This document shows, one piece after another, positions 6,419 through 13,229 of a stretch of 13,641 nt of DNA. Source of the DNA: Candidatus Competibacteraceae bacterium (GTDB taxonomy: Bacteria > Pseudomonadota > Gammaproteobacteria > Competibacterales > Competibacteraceae); assembly GCA_020445045.1 (NCBI GenBank), contig JAGRHI010000170.1, positions 364 to 14,004 of the forward strand, written 5' to 3'. A model generated the notes under the pieces. The model saw only the letters and a program-made list of their open reading frames with translations. It ran no database searches and was not told where the DNA came from. The stretch's first letter is position 1; each line of letters starts with the position of its first letter. A program made the position numbers and the translations under genes.

Positions 6419-6711
6419 CAAGTCGTCTTCCCGTAAGGGGGCATGATGTTCCGCCATTCGATCATGTTAAGCAGTTTTGCGTTTGCCCGCCAGAAAACCG
6501 GTCCGTTCGCCGCTTCGCGCCGAGTGCGCAGGGAAGTGGGTTCGCAATCCCGACGAACCGGTGATCATGACAAAATAATGACGGGGTCGGCTGAGAAACC
6601 CCACCTGTTCCTGTAGACTTTTCACTTTTATCGCGATCGCTCTATCCATTGAAGATCGCTTCGTCACAACAAGTACTTGGTTGTCCGCACCGAATCCAAC
6701 AGGAGGCCATG
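6419..6711. other. Divergent intergenic region between the transglycosylase and fusA2 genes
   Basis: These 293 bases must hold promoters for both divergent genes, but I find no element pair close to the sigma-70 consensus on either strand. It contains a GCGATCGC palindrome near 6635-6642, a weak GGGGT/ACCCC stem (6583-6602) and a GGTTCG/CGAACC inverted repeat near 6540-6560. A 66-codon minus-strand frame here has no ribosome-binding site and looks spurious. No RNA gene is recognised. Confidence 0.4.
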
Positions 6712-8760
6712 ATGGTCAGTTATACCACCGAATCCATCCGCAACATCGCCCTGGTCGGGCATGCCACAACCGGAAAAACCACGCTGGTGGAAGCCATCTT
6801 GCACCACGCCGGCAAGCTTTCCGGACTGGGCGCGGTGGAAAAAGGCAACACGGTCTGCGACTTCGATCCACAGGAAAAAACCCACCAACATTCCCTGGAC
6901 GCCGCGTTGGTGAATCTCGATTACCAGGATACTCACATCAATCTGATCGATACGCCCGGCTTCCCGGATTTCATCGGTCAGGCCATCGCCGTGTTGCCGG
7001 CGGTGGAAACGGTGGCGGTGGTCATCAACGCTCAAACCGGCATCGAGGCGGTCACCCAGCGGATGATGGAACGCGCCGCCGAGCGGCGGCTGTGCCGAAT
7101 GATCGTCGTCAACAAGATCGATGCCGAAAACGTCGACTTGCCGGGCCTGCTCGATCAGATTCAGGAAACGTTCGGCAAGGAATGCCTGCCGATCAACTTG
7201 CCGGCCAAGCAGGGCGCCACAGTGGTGGACTGTTTCTTCAACCCAAGCGGAGACAGCGATTTTTCCAGCGTGGCCGCCGCCCATTCCGCCCTGATCGATC
7301 AGGTGGTCGAGGTGGACGAAGACCTGATGACGCTGTACCTGGAACAGGGCGAGGATCTGCAACCGGAACAGTTGCACGAACCCTTCGAGAAGGCGCTGCG
7401 CGAAGGCCATCTGATTCCGATCTGCTTCGTTTCGGCCCGCACTGGCGCCGGCCTGGAGGATCTGTTGGACGTGTTCGCGCGACTACTGCCCAATCCGACC
7501 GAAGGCAACCCCGAACCACTGATCAAGGATGACGGCGAATCGGTCGAGGAACTTCACGCCACCCCCGACCCACAACAACACGCCGTGGCCCATGTCTTCA
7601 AGGTGCTGATCGATCCCTTCATCGGCAAGCTCGGCATTTTCCGCATCCACCAGGGCACCATCACCAAGGACAGCCAGCTGTTCATCGGCGACGGCCGCAA
7701 GCCCTTCAAGGTCAGCCACCTGTTTCAGCTCCACGGTAAAGAGCATCCCGAGATCGCCACCGGCATTCCCGGCGATATTTGCGCGGTGGCCAAGATCGAC
7801 GACATCCATCGCGACGTGGTGCTGCACGACTCCCACGACGAGGACCAGATTCACCTGCAACCGCTGCGCTTTCCCACGCCGCTGTTTGGGCTGGCCATCC
7901 GCGCCGCCACTCGCGGCGACGAACAGAAGCTGTCCGACACCCTGCATAAACTGCTGGAGGAAGACCCCTGCTTGGCGTTGGAGCACAACACGCATACCAA
8001 GGAGACCGTACTGCGCGGCCTGAGCGACCTGCATCTGCGCATCACCCTGGAAAAGATGCAGCAGCGCTACAACCTGCATGTCGAAACCAAACCGCCCAAG
8101 ATCGCCTACAAGGAAACCATCGGCCAAAACGCCGAAGGCCATCACCGCCACAAGAAACAGACCGGTGGCGCCGGCCAGTTCGGCGAGGTGTTCATGCGTA
8201 TCGAACCGCTGCCACGCGACGCCGGTTTCGAATTCGTCAGCGCGGTGGTGGGCGGCACCATCCCAACTTCGCTCCTGCCAGCGGTGGAAAAAGGCGTGCG
8301 CGAGGCCTTGCAGGAAGGCGCGGTCGCCGGTTACCCGATGCAGGACGTGCGCGCCATCGCTTATGACGGCAAGTATCACCCGGTCGATTCCAAGGAAATC
8401 GCCTTCGTCACCGCCGGCCGCGAAGCCTTTCTCGACGCGGTCAGCAAGGCCAAGCCGATCGTGCTGGAGCCCATCGTCAACCTGGAAGTGCGAGCGCCGG
8501 CCGACTGCGTCGGCACCATCACCGGCGATCTATCCAGCCGGCGTGGGCGCATCGCCGGCACCGACGCCGGGCCACGCGGCATGAGCGTTATTAATGCGCA
8601 GGTACCGTTGGCGGAATTGGACGGTTACGAGTCGCAGTTGAAATCCATGACGGGTGGCCACGGTGCGTACAACATCGAACTGAGCCATTACGATCCCGTG
8701 CCGACCGATATCCAGCAGAAACTGCACGCCCTCTATCAGAAGGAGAAGCAAGAAAGCTAA
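6712..8760 (+). CDS. fusA2: Elongation factor G-like translational GTPase (EF-G2 type)
   Basis: This 682-residue protein has the five-domain EF-G layout. G1 is GHATTGKT (16-23), G3 is DTPGFPDF (80-87) and G4 is NKID (134-137). Domain II has KVLIDPFIGKLGIFRIHQGT, domain IV begins with KIAYKET and includes GGAGQFGEVF, and the C-terminal domain V carries RGRIAGTDAGPRG. The P-loop and switch I differ from the housekeeping factor. Canonical AHIDAGKTT is GHATTGKTT, and the RGITI region reads HQHSL (58-62), as in the EF-G-like/FusA2 branch. The role of that branch in translocation, ribosome recycling or stress is poorly defined. The lack of the str operon (rpsL, rpsG, tuf) supports a second copy. 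AGGAGG at 6701-6706 is five bases before the ATG at 6712; the ATG at 6709 is too close. It appears monocistronic. Confidence 0.9.
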   Translation: MVSYTTESIRNIALVGHATTGKTTLVEAILHHAGKLSGLGAVEKGNTVCDFDPQEKTHQHSLDAALVNLDYQDTHINLIDTPGFPDFIGQAIAVLPAVETVAVVINAQTGIEAVTQRMMERAAERRLCRMIVVNKIDAENVDLPGLLDQIQETFGKECLPINLPAKQGATVVDCFFNPSGDSDFSSVAAAHSALIDQVVEVDEDLMTLYLEQGEDLQPEQLHEPFEKALREGHLIPICFVSARTGAGLEDLLDVFARLLPNPTEGNPEPLIKDDGESVEELHATPDPQQHAVAHVFKVLIDPFIGKLGIFRIHQGTITKDSQLFIGDGRKPFKVSHLFQLHGKEHPEIATGIPGDICAVAKIDDIHRDVVLHDSHDEDQIHLQPLRFPTPLFGLAIRAATRGDEQKLSDTLHKLLEEDPCLALEHNTHTKETVLRGLSDLHLRITLEKMQQRYNLHVETKPPKIAYKETIGQNAEGHHRHKKQTGGAGQFGEVFMRIEPLPRDAGFEFVSAVVGGTIPTSLLPAVEKGVREALQEGAVAGYPMQDVRAIAYDGKYHPVDSKEIAFVTAGREAFLDAVSKAKPIVLEPIVNLEVRAPADCVGTITGDLSSRRGRIAGTDAGPRGMSVINAQVPLAELDGYESQLKSMTGGHGAYNIELSHYDPVPTDIQQKLHALYQKEKQES

Positions 8761-8766
8761 ATCCGC

Positions 8767-8804
8767 GCGGCGCCAGTCAGAGGCGGACTTCCTGCTTGCG
8801 CCGC
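8767..8804 (+). terminator. Possible branched stem-loop after fusA2
   Basis: GCGGCGC (8767-8773) pairs with GCGCCGC (8798-8804), with an inner AGTC/GACT pairing in the loop, six bases after the fusA2 stop. A run of six A rather than T follows, so on the plus strand it is not a standard intrinsic terminator. Confidence 0.35.
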
Positions 8805-8880
8805 AAAAAACCTTCTGTTATCCTCGGTTATAAGATTTGTGTAATAAAATCCTACTCATATCCCAACCATAACTTAAATT

Positions 8881-8909
8881 TTGTACGGAATTTGACTCGT
8901 CTTTATACA
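8881..8909 (+). promoter_or_regulatory. Probable promoter of the small membrane protein gene
   Basis: TTGTAC (8881-8886) and TATACA (8904-8909) are 17 bases apart, in a locally AT-rich stretch that contrasts with the GC-rich surroundings. They lie 36 bases before the ATG at 8946. An inverted repeat TTTTGTA/TACAAAA (8879-8885, 8906-8912) frames the element and may be an operator. Confidence 0.45.
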
Positions 8910-8945
8910 AAACTTTTCATAAACTGGCGTTGCCGGAGGTGAAGC

Positions 8946-9293
8946 ATGCGCCATCTATTCCGCAGTATCCGGAGCCGCAACATTTACTTGGTACCCGTCT
9001 CCTTGCTCGCGATCGCCGGCGCCCTGTTGTTGGCCCTGTTGTATTACCCCACATCCGCTGTCATTACCACCGTCCAGACCGACCATCCGGCAAGGGCGGT
9101 GGAAGAACGCTGGCGCGCCCACGCCGACGCCATGTTCGCGGCCCTGCTGCTCGACGCTCTACGTCAGGTCCAGATCGAACGGCAAATCCAGGGGCAAACC
9201 CTGATGTATCGCTTCGAGTTGGACTCGTCCCCCCAGGAGCAGTCGGTCACTCGCCTGACACCGGCCAACGGTGGCACGCTGATCAAACTGTGA
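8946..9293 (+). CDS. Hypothetical single-pass membrane protein
   Basis: I do not recognise this 115-residue protein. A basic N-terminus (RHLFRSIRSRN) precedes one hydrophobic segment (about 13-34, IYLVPVSLLAIAGALLLALL). The positive-inside rule then puts the remaining 80 or so residues in the periplasm. That part starts with a short Thr/Val-rich stretch, then has an amphipathic helix (about 49-80, RAVEERWRAHADAMFAALLL with many charged residues after it) and ends in a segment that could form strands (LMYRFELD). There is no cysteine and no metal motif. The start is firm: GGAGGTGA lies five bases before the ATG, and the gene has its own AT-rich promoter region. It stands alone between fusA2 and the convergent ymdB. 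A signal-anchored accessory subunit or small envelope protein is possible. Confidence 0.75.
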   Translation: MRHLFRSIRSRNIYLVPVSLLAIAGALLLALLYYPTSAVITTVQTDHPARAVEERWRAHADAMFAALLLDALRQVQIERQIQGQTLMYRFELDSSPQEQSVTRLTPANGGTLIKL

Positions 9294-9300
9294 ACCACGA

Positions 9301-9319
9301 CGGGCGGTATCTCCGCCCG
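9301..9319. terminator. Hairpin between convergent genes
   Basis: CGGGCGG and CCGCCCG pair perfectly over seven bases around TATCT, seven bases after the small membrane protein gene and just past the end of ymdB. No T-run is present on either strand, so it would be a weak or factor-dependent terminator for both genes. Confidence 0.45.
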
Positions 9320-9336
9320 CCCCACCGTTCCGCCGC

Positions 9337-9858
9337 TCAACCCCCTTGCAACGCTTGTTGGTAAGCTTGCCGTACCTCTTCGCCGAAACAAACCAGATAA
9401 ACCGCTTCGATCCGATCGTCAGCGGCCAGAAAATGCTTGACTTCGCGCACCGCGACCCGCGCCGCCTCATCCAGCGGATAACCGAATACCCCACAACTGA
9501 TCGCGGGAAAAGCGATGGTGCGGACACCGTGCTCCGCCGCCAACCTCAAACTATTGCGGTAGCAGCCCGCCAGCAAGTCCGGCTCGCCCTGGCCACCACC
9601 TTGCCAGACCGGCCCCACCGTGTGGATCACATAACGAGCCGGCAAGCGATACCCGCGCGTCAGCTTGGCCTGGCCCGTTTCGCAACCCCCCAGGGTCCGG
9701 CATTCCGCCAGCAGTTCGGGGCCGGCGGCGCGATGGATGGCTCCATCCACTCCACCGCCGCCCAGCAGGGAACGGTTGGCGGCATTGACGATGGCATCGA
9801 CCGGTAATTGAGTAATATCGTTCGAAACAAGTTGGATTCGGCCTGGATTCACACTCAT
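9337..9858 (-). CDS. ymdB: Macrodomain O-acetyl-ADP-ribose deacetylase (YmdB type)
   Basis: This is a 173-residue single macrodomain, close to the 177 residues of E. coli YmdB. Visible family motifs are GDIT-like SNDIT (12-16), VDAIVNAAN (20-28), LLGGGGVDGAIHRAAGP (31-47), IHTVGPVW and AFPAISCGVFGYP. Asn28 and Asp38 sit where E. coli YmdB has Asn25 and Asp35, its catalytic or binding pair. The enzyme removes the acetyl group of O-acetyl-ADP-ribose, a sirtuin product, and related proteins remove ADP-ribose from modified targets. In E. coli YmdB also restrains RNase III, which sequence cannot show here. The ATG at 9858 has GGAGAG seven bases upstream; an earlier in-frame TTG at 9888 has no site. 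A TATAAA on the minus strand at 9880-9885 may be its -10. No sirtuin gene is nearby. Confidence 0.92.
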   Translation of the reverse strand: MSVNPGRIQLVSNDITQLPVDAIVNAANRSLLGGGGVDGAIHRAAGPELLAECRTLGGCETGQAKLTRGYRLPARYVIHTVGPVWQGGGQGEPDLLAGCYRNSLRLAAEHGVRTIAFPAISCGVFGYPLDEAARVAVREVKHFLAADDRIEAVYLVCFGEEVRQAYQQALQGG

Positions 9859-9889
9859 GTCAGTACTCTCCAAATGAAATTTATACAAG

Positions 9890-10136
9890 ACATGCTGGCA
9901 TCCGAATCTTATAGTCCGATTTAGCTGCCCTCGCCGCCCTCGTACTCACCGAAGACGCATTGGCGACTCAAACTCCATATGGCCGCCCCTTCCCAGACCG
10001 ATCCCGCGTCAGCAGTTCGCCTTCGTCACCGACTTGACCGTGCGCGGTAAGACGGCGCTGCTCGGCTCGGGTGTGGAACCGGCATCCTTTCCCATCGTCG
10101 CCGGGCAGTCGCCCCAAGCTCCGCTGTCTCGAACCC
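9890..10136. other. Stretch without a convincing gene
   Basis: This lies between ymdB (its upstream side) and the 3' end of the rubredoxin gene. The left end is AT-richer and may carry the ymdB promoter. The rest is GC-rich. One plus-strand frame is open from about 9985 to past 10136 and reads with no start codon preceded by a ribosome-binding site, and the antisense frame is also open for much of it. It may be the remains of a gene. I recognise nothing in it. Confidence 0.4.
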
Positions 10137-10301
10137 CTAGATCTCCACCATCTCGAAATCGTCCTTGACCGCGCCGCATTCGGGGCAAGTCCAGGTTAAC
10201 GGCACGTCCTCCCAGCGAGTGCCCGGCGGGATGCCATCATCGGGCCAGCCCTTTTCCTCATCATAGATCCATCCGCAAATCAGACACATGTACTTCTTCA
10301 T
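10137..10301 (-). CDS. Rubredoxin
   Basis: This is a 54-residue small iron protein carrying one electron through an Fe(Cys)4 centre in the cytoplasm. The two knuckles are clear: CLICG (Cys6, Cys9) and CPECG (Cys39, Cys42). Between them are the family's core residues WIYDEEKGWPDDGI and GTRWEDVP, with Tyr4 before the first knuckle as usual. The full length is typical. The ATG is preceded by AAGGAAA about ten bases upstream. It is divergent from thiD with 164 bases between. Possible partners include rubredoxin reductase, alkane hydroxylase and oxygen or superoxide reductases, but none is in the window. In several gammaproteobacteria, as I recall, a rubredoxin sits beside thiD-thiE-hemL, so the position may be conserved rather than functional. 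Confidence 0.95.
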   Translation of the reverse strand: MKKYMCLICGWIYDEEKGWPDDGIPPGTRWEDVPLTWTCPECGAVKDDFEMVEI

Positions 10302-10465
10302 CGGGTTTTATTTTCCTTGATGCCACGTTTTCGTGGTCGTTATTCTCCCACGCCGGCGCATCCCGAAAAAGCCGCGGCGTTTGTTAGAATCCTTGAGGTG
10401 CCCGCTGGTCGCGCGCCGACCGGCCCTACCTACCGATCCATCTTTCGCCAACCCGGAGCAGCCAC
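10302..10465. promoter_or_regulatory. Divergent regulatory region between rubredoxin and thiD genes
   Basis: These 164 bases must carry both start signals. A TAGAAT at 10385-10390 (five of six -10 bases) could serve thiD, but no good -35 is found 16-18 bases upstream. A perfect small hairpin CCACG-TTTT-CGTGG (10323-10336) lies just upstream of the rubredoxin ribosome-binding site. The region has none of the conserved blocks of a thiamine pyrophosphate riboswitch. Confidence 0.4.
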
Positions 10466-11296
10466 TTGACCGATCTCGCCTCCTCCCCTCCTCCCGTGAT
10501 CATGATCCTGGGCGGCAACGACCCCAGTGGCGGAGCCGGACTGGCGGCCGACATCACGGCGATCGTCAGTCTGGGTTGCCACCCCGCGCCCGTCGTCACC
10601 GCCCTGACCGTGCAGGACACCCACAACGTCCACGCGCTGCTATCGGTCGAACCGGTTCAATTACTGGCCCAGGCGCGGGCCGTGCTGGACGACATGCCGG
10701 TGGCGGCGATCAAGATCGGCCTCATCGGCAGCGCCGAAAACGCCGGCGCGCTGCACACGCTGCTGGCCGCCCATCCCGATATCCCGGTGGTGCTCGACCC
10801 GATCCTGGCGGCGGGCGGTGGGACCGAACTGGCCAACCCCGAATTGCTCGATGCCATGCAAACCCTACTGCTGCCGCTGGTCACGGTCCTGACCCCCAAC
10901 AGCGTCGAGGCGCGCCGGCTAGCGCCGGAAGCCGATACCTTGGAGGCCTGCGCCATGGCGCTGCTGGAGCGCGGCTGCCGCTATGTGCTGATCACCGGCG
11001 GGCACGAATCGACCAGGGAGGTGATCAATACCTGCCACGGCAACAACCGCCTGTTGGAAAGTTATCGCTGGGCGCGGTTGCCCGGCCATCATCACGGCTC
11101 TGGTTGCACGCTGGCCGCCGCCATCGCCGCCCTGCTCGCCCAAGGTCGGGAATTGGAATGGGCGACGCTCAGTTCCGTCGTGCGCCGTGCCCAGGATTAC
11201 ACTTGGCATGCGCTGCAAGCCAGCTACCGGATTGGCGGTGGCCAACTGCTACCCAACCGGCTGTTCTGGGCCAATGTCCATCGGGGCGCGGCATGA
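10466..11296 (+). CDS. thiD: Hydroxymethylpyrimidine/phosphomethylpyrimidine kinase
   Basis: ThiD phosphorylates HMP and HMP-phosphate to the diphosphate used by ThiE in thiamine synthesis. The 276-residue product shows the ribokinase-fold signatures: GGNDPSGGAGLAADI (16-30), VTALTVQDTHNV (44-55), IKIGLIGSAE (82-91), DPILAAGGG (111-119), TPNSVEA (143-149), LITGGH (175-180) and HGSGCTLAAAIAA (210-222), the last carrying the anion hole and the conserved Cys214. The start is a TTG at 10466 with GGAG seven bases upstream. A longer frame beginning near 10333 is another reading frame and not part of the gene. The last bases overlap thiE as ATGA, so the two are translationally coupled. Canonical GTGC is GSGC here and KIGMLAS is KIGLIGS, conservative changes. 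Confidence 0.93.
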   Translation: MTDLASSPPPVIMILGGNDPSGGAGLAADITAIVSLGCHPAPVVTALTVQDTHNVHALLSVEPVQLLAQARAVLDDMPVAAIKIGLIGSAENAGALHTLLAAHPDIPVVLDPILAAGGGTELANPELLDAMQTLLLPLVTVLTPNSVEARRLAPEADTLEACAMALLERGCRYVLITGGHESTREVINTCHGNNRLLESYRWARLPGHHHGSGCTLAAAIAALLAQGRELEWATLSSVVRRAQDYTWHALQASYRIGGGQLLPNRLFWANVHRGAA

Positions 11297-11922
11297 AAAC
11301 TCCAAGCCGTTGTCACGGCCTGTACGCGATCACCGACGCCTTGCTGATCCCCGACGACTGGCTGGTCGACGCGGTCGAACAGGCGATTCTCGGCGGCGCC
11401 CGCCTGGTCCAGTACCGGGACAAGAGCGCCGACCCGATCCGGCGACTGGCCCAGGTCCGGGCTTTGAACGCGATGTGCCGCCGCCACACAGTCCCGTTGA
11501 TCGTCAACGACGATGTGGAGCTGGCGGCGCAAGCCGGCGCGGCGGGCGTCCATGTCGGTCAGGACGACCCCGCCTTCGCCCACGCTCGTGCCCGCTTGGG
11601 TGAAGACGCCCTGATTGGCGTATCCTGTTATGATCGATTGGATCTGGCGCTGGCCGCCGCCGATGAAGGCGCCGATTACGTGGCTTTCGGCACTTTCTTC
11701 CCATCCCCGACCAAGCCCGCCGAGATTCGCGCGCCCATCGAGTTGCTGCGGGCGGCGCGGGCGACGCTACGCGTGCCGGTCGTCGCCATCGGCGGCATCA
11801 CGCCGGACAACGCGCCCCTGTTGCTGGAAGCCGGCGCCGATATGCTGGCGGTGGTCAGCGGCGTGTTCGGCCAGCCCGACATCCAAGCCGCCGCCCACCG
11901 CTACGCCACCCTGTTCGCCTGA
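11293..11922 (+). CDS. thiE: Thiamine-phosphate synthase
   Basis: ThiE joins HMP diphosphate (from ThiD) with the thiazole phosphate to make thiamine phosphate. The 209-residue TIM-barrel protein is of usual length and has LVQYRDK (38-44) for diphosphate binding, VNDD (71-74), GVHVGQDD (85-92) for Mg2+ and phosphate, IGVSCY (108-113), FGTFFPSPTK (132-141) in place of the common FGPIFPTxTK, AIGGIT (165-170) and VVSGVF. The ATG overlaps the thiD stop (ATGA), so translation is probably coupled; the site before it is weak. Its stop codon overlaps the ribosome-binding site of hemL. An alternative frame covering the same DNA joins thiD and thiE sequences only by chance, and there is no evidence for a fused protein. 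Confidence 0.95.
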   Translation: MKTPSRCHGLYAITDALLIPDDWLVDAVEQAILGGARLVQYRDKSADPIRRLAQVRALNAMCRRHTVPLIVNDDVELAAQAGAAGVHVGQDDPAFAHARARLGEDALIGVSCYDRLDLALAAADEGADYVAFGTFFPSPTKPAEIRAPIELLRAARATLRVPVVAIGGITPDNAPLLLEAGADMLAVVSGVFGQPDIQAAAHRYATLFA

Positions 11923-11933
11923 GGAGATCCACC

Positions 11934-13214
11934 ATGGCCACCCGTTCCGAAAAGCTGTTCGTCGAAGCGCAAAATTACATTCCCGGCGGCGTCAACTCGC
12001 CGGTCCGCGCCTTTCGCGGCGTCGGCGGCACACCGATCTTCTTCAAGCGCGGCGAGGGCGCTTATCTGTATGACGAGGACGGCCGCCGCTACATCGATTA
12101 CGTCGGTTCCTGGGGACCGATGATCGTCGGCCACGCCCACCCGGCCGTGGTTCAGGCCGTACAGGACGCCGCCGCCAACGGTCTGAGCTTCGGCGCGCCC
12201 ACCGAAATGGAGACGATCATGGCCCGGCGAATTCGGGAACTGGTCCCGTCGATGGAGTTGGTGCGCATGTGCAACTCCGGCACCGAGGCGACCATGAGCG
12301 CCATCCGTCTGGCGCGCGGCTTTACCGGCCGCAACATCATCGTCAAATTCGAAGGCTGTTACCACGGTCATTCCGACTCGTTGCTGATCAAGGCCGGTTC
12401 CGGGGCGCTCACGCTGGGCGTGCCGACCTCGCCCGGCGTGCCGACGGCGCTGGCGGCGTACACCGTGACGCTGCCCTACAACGATCTTCTGGAAACCCGG
12501 CAGGCGTTTTCGAAGCTCGGCGAGGAAATCGCCGGGGTCATCGTCGAACCGGTCGCTGGCAACATGAACTGCATCCCCCCCGCGCCCGGTTTCCTGGCGG
12601 GACTGCGCGAACTATGCACCCGCTACGGTAGCGTGCTGATCTTCGACGAAGTGATGACCGGCTTCCGGGTAGCGCGGGGCGGAGCACAGGAACTCTACGG
12701 CGTCACTCCCGACCTCACCACGCTAGGCAAAATCATCGGCGGCGGCATGCCGGTCGGCGCCTTCGGCGGCAAGCGGGCGATCATGGAACAACTGGCGCCG
12801 CTAGGACCGGTCTACCAGGCCGGCACGCTGTCGGGCAATCCGGTGGCGCTGGCGGCCGGACTGGCGACGCTGGACCTCATCGCCAGCCCGCGCTTCCATA
12901 CCGACCTCGCCACCAAGACTCAACAATTGTGCGACGAACTGGTGACCGCTGCCTGCGAGGCCGGCGTGTTACTGACGACCAATTATGTCGGCGGGATGTT
13001 CGGGCTGTTCTTTACCGCGGAGAATGTCACGAATTACGCCCAAGCCACCGCCTGCGATGTCGAGCGGTTCAAGACGTTTTTCCATGGGATGCTGGCCGAG
13101 GGGATTTATTTCGCGCCGTCCGCGTTCGAGGCGGGATTCATGTCCTCGGCGCATACCGAGGCGGATCTCGACGCCACCGCCGTCGCCGCTCGGCGGGTAT
13201 TCGCCCGGATTTGA
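11934..13214 (+). CDS. hemL: Glutamate-1-semialdehyde 2,1-aminomutase
   Basis: HemL is the last step of the C5 route from glutamyl-tRNA to 5-aminolevulinate, the precursor of heme, siroheme and cobalamin. It is a cytoplasmic PLP enzyme of aminotransferase fold. The 426 residues match the usual length. Marks are IPGGVNSPVRAFRGVGG (16-32), CNSGTEATMSAIRLARG (113-129), GCYHGHSD (141-148), the substrate-side FDEVMTGFRVA (237-247) and LGKIIGGGMPVGAFGG (264-279), in which Lys266 should bind PLP. GAGGAG (11921-11926) is seven bases before the ATG and overlaps the thiE stop, leaving 11 bases between the genes. Hence thiD-thiE-hemL read as one operon. The order is shared by pseudomonads, as I recall. 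Confidence 0.97.
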   Translation: MATRSEKLFVEAQNYIPGGVNSPVRAFRGVGGTPIFFKRGEGAYLYDEDGRRYIDYVGSWGPMIVGHAHPAVVQAVQDAAANGLSFGAPTEMETIMARRIRELVPSMELVRMCNSGTEATMSAIRLARGFTGRNIIVKFEGCYHGHSDSLLIKAGSGALTLGVPTSPGVPTALAAYTVTLPYNDLLETRQAFSKLGEEIAGVIVEPVAGNMNCIPPAPGFLAGLRELCTRYGSVLIFDEVMTGFRVARGGAQELYGVTPDLTTLGKIIGGGMPVGAFGGKRAIMEQLAPLGPVYQAGTLSGNPVALAAGLATLDLIASPRFHTDLATKTQQLCDELVTAACEAGVLLTTNYVGGMFGLFFTAENVTNYAQATACDVERFKTFFHGMLAEGIYFAPSAFEAGFMSSAHTEADLDATAVAARRVFARI

Positions 13215-13229
13215 TGGGGAGGGTCCGCC

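Noticed and set aside
6535..6565. Sequence resembling a tRNA T-arm (GGGTTCGCAATCCC)
   Set aside because: The loop is one base too long and no D-arm, anticodon arm or acceptor stem could be built around it.
6467..6667. 66-residue minus-strand frame in the fusA2 upstream region
   Set aside because: No ribosome-binding site, no known motif, and it would fill the divergent promoter region.
7483..8379. Long minus-strand frame inside fusA2
   Set aside because: It is antisense to a clear EF-G-like gene, has no family motifs and reflects GC-rich codon bias.
8767..8810. Intrinsic terminator for fusA2
   Set aside because: The stem is real but is followed by A6 rather than a T-run on the coding strand, so it is kept only as a low-confidence structure.
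9978..10136. Remnant of a short-chain dehydrogenase, suggested by a DLTVRGKTALLGSG-like translation
   Set aside because: Only a few residues resemble the glycine-rich start of that family, the key spacing is wrong and no further motif follows.
10302..10465. TPP riboswitch before thiD
   Set aside because: The conserved CTGAGA and ACCTGATC-like blocks are absent.
10333..11922. A 529-codon plus-strand frame covering thiD and thiE
   Set aside because: Its first two thirds read the thiD DNA in the wrong frame and only the end is ThiE. ThiD and ThiE are both intact as separate coupled genes.
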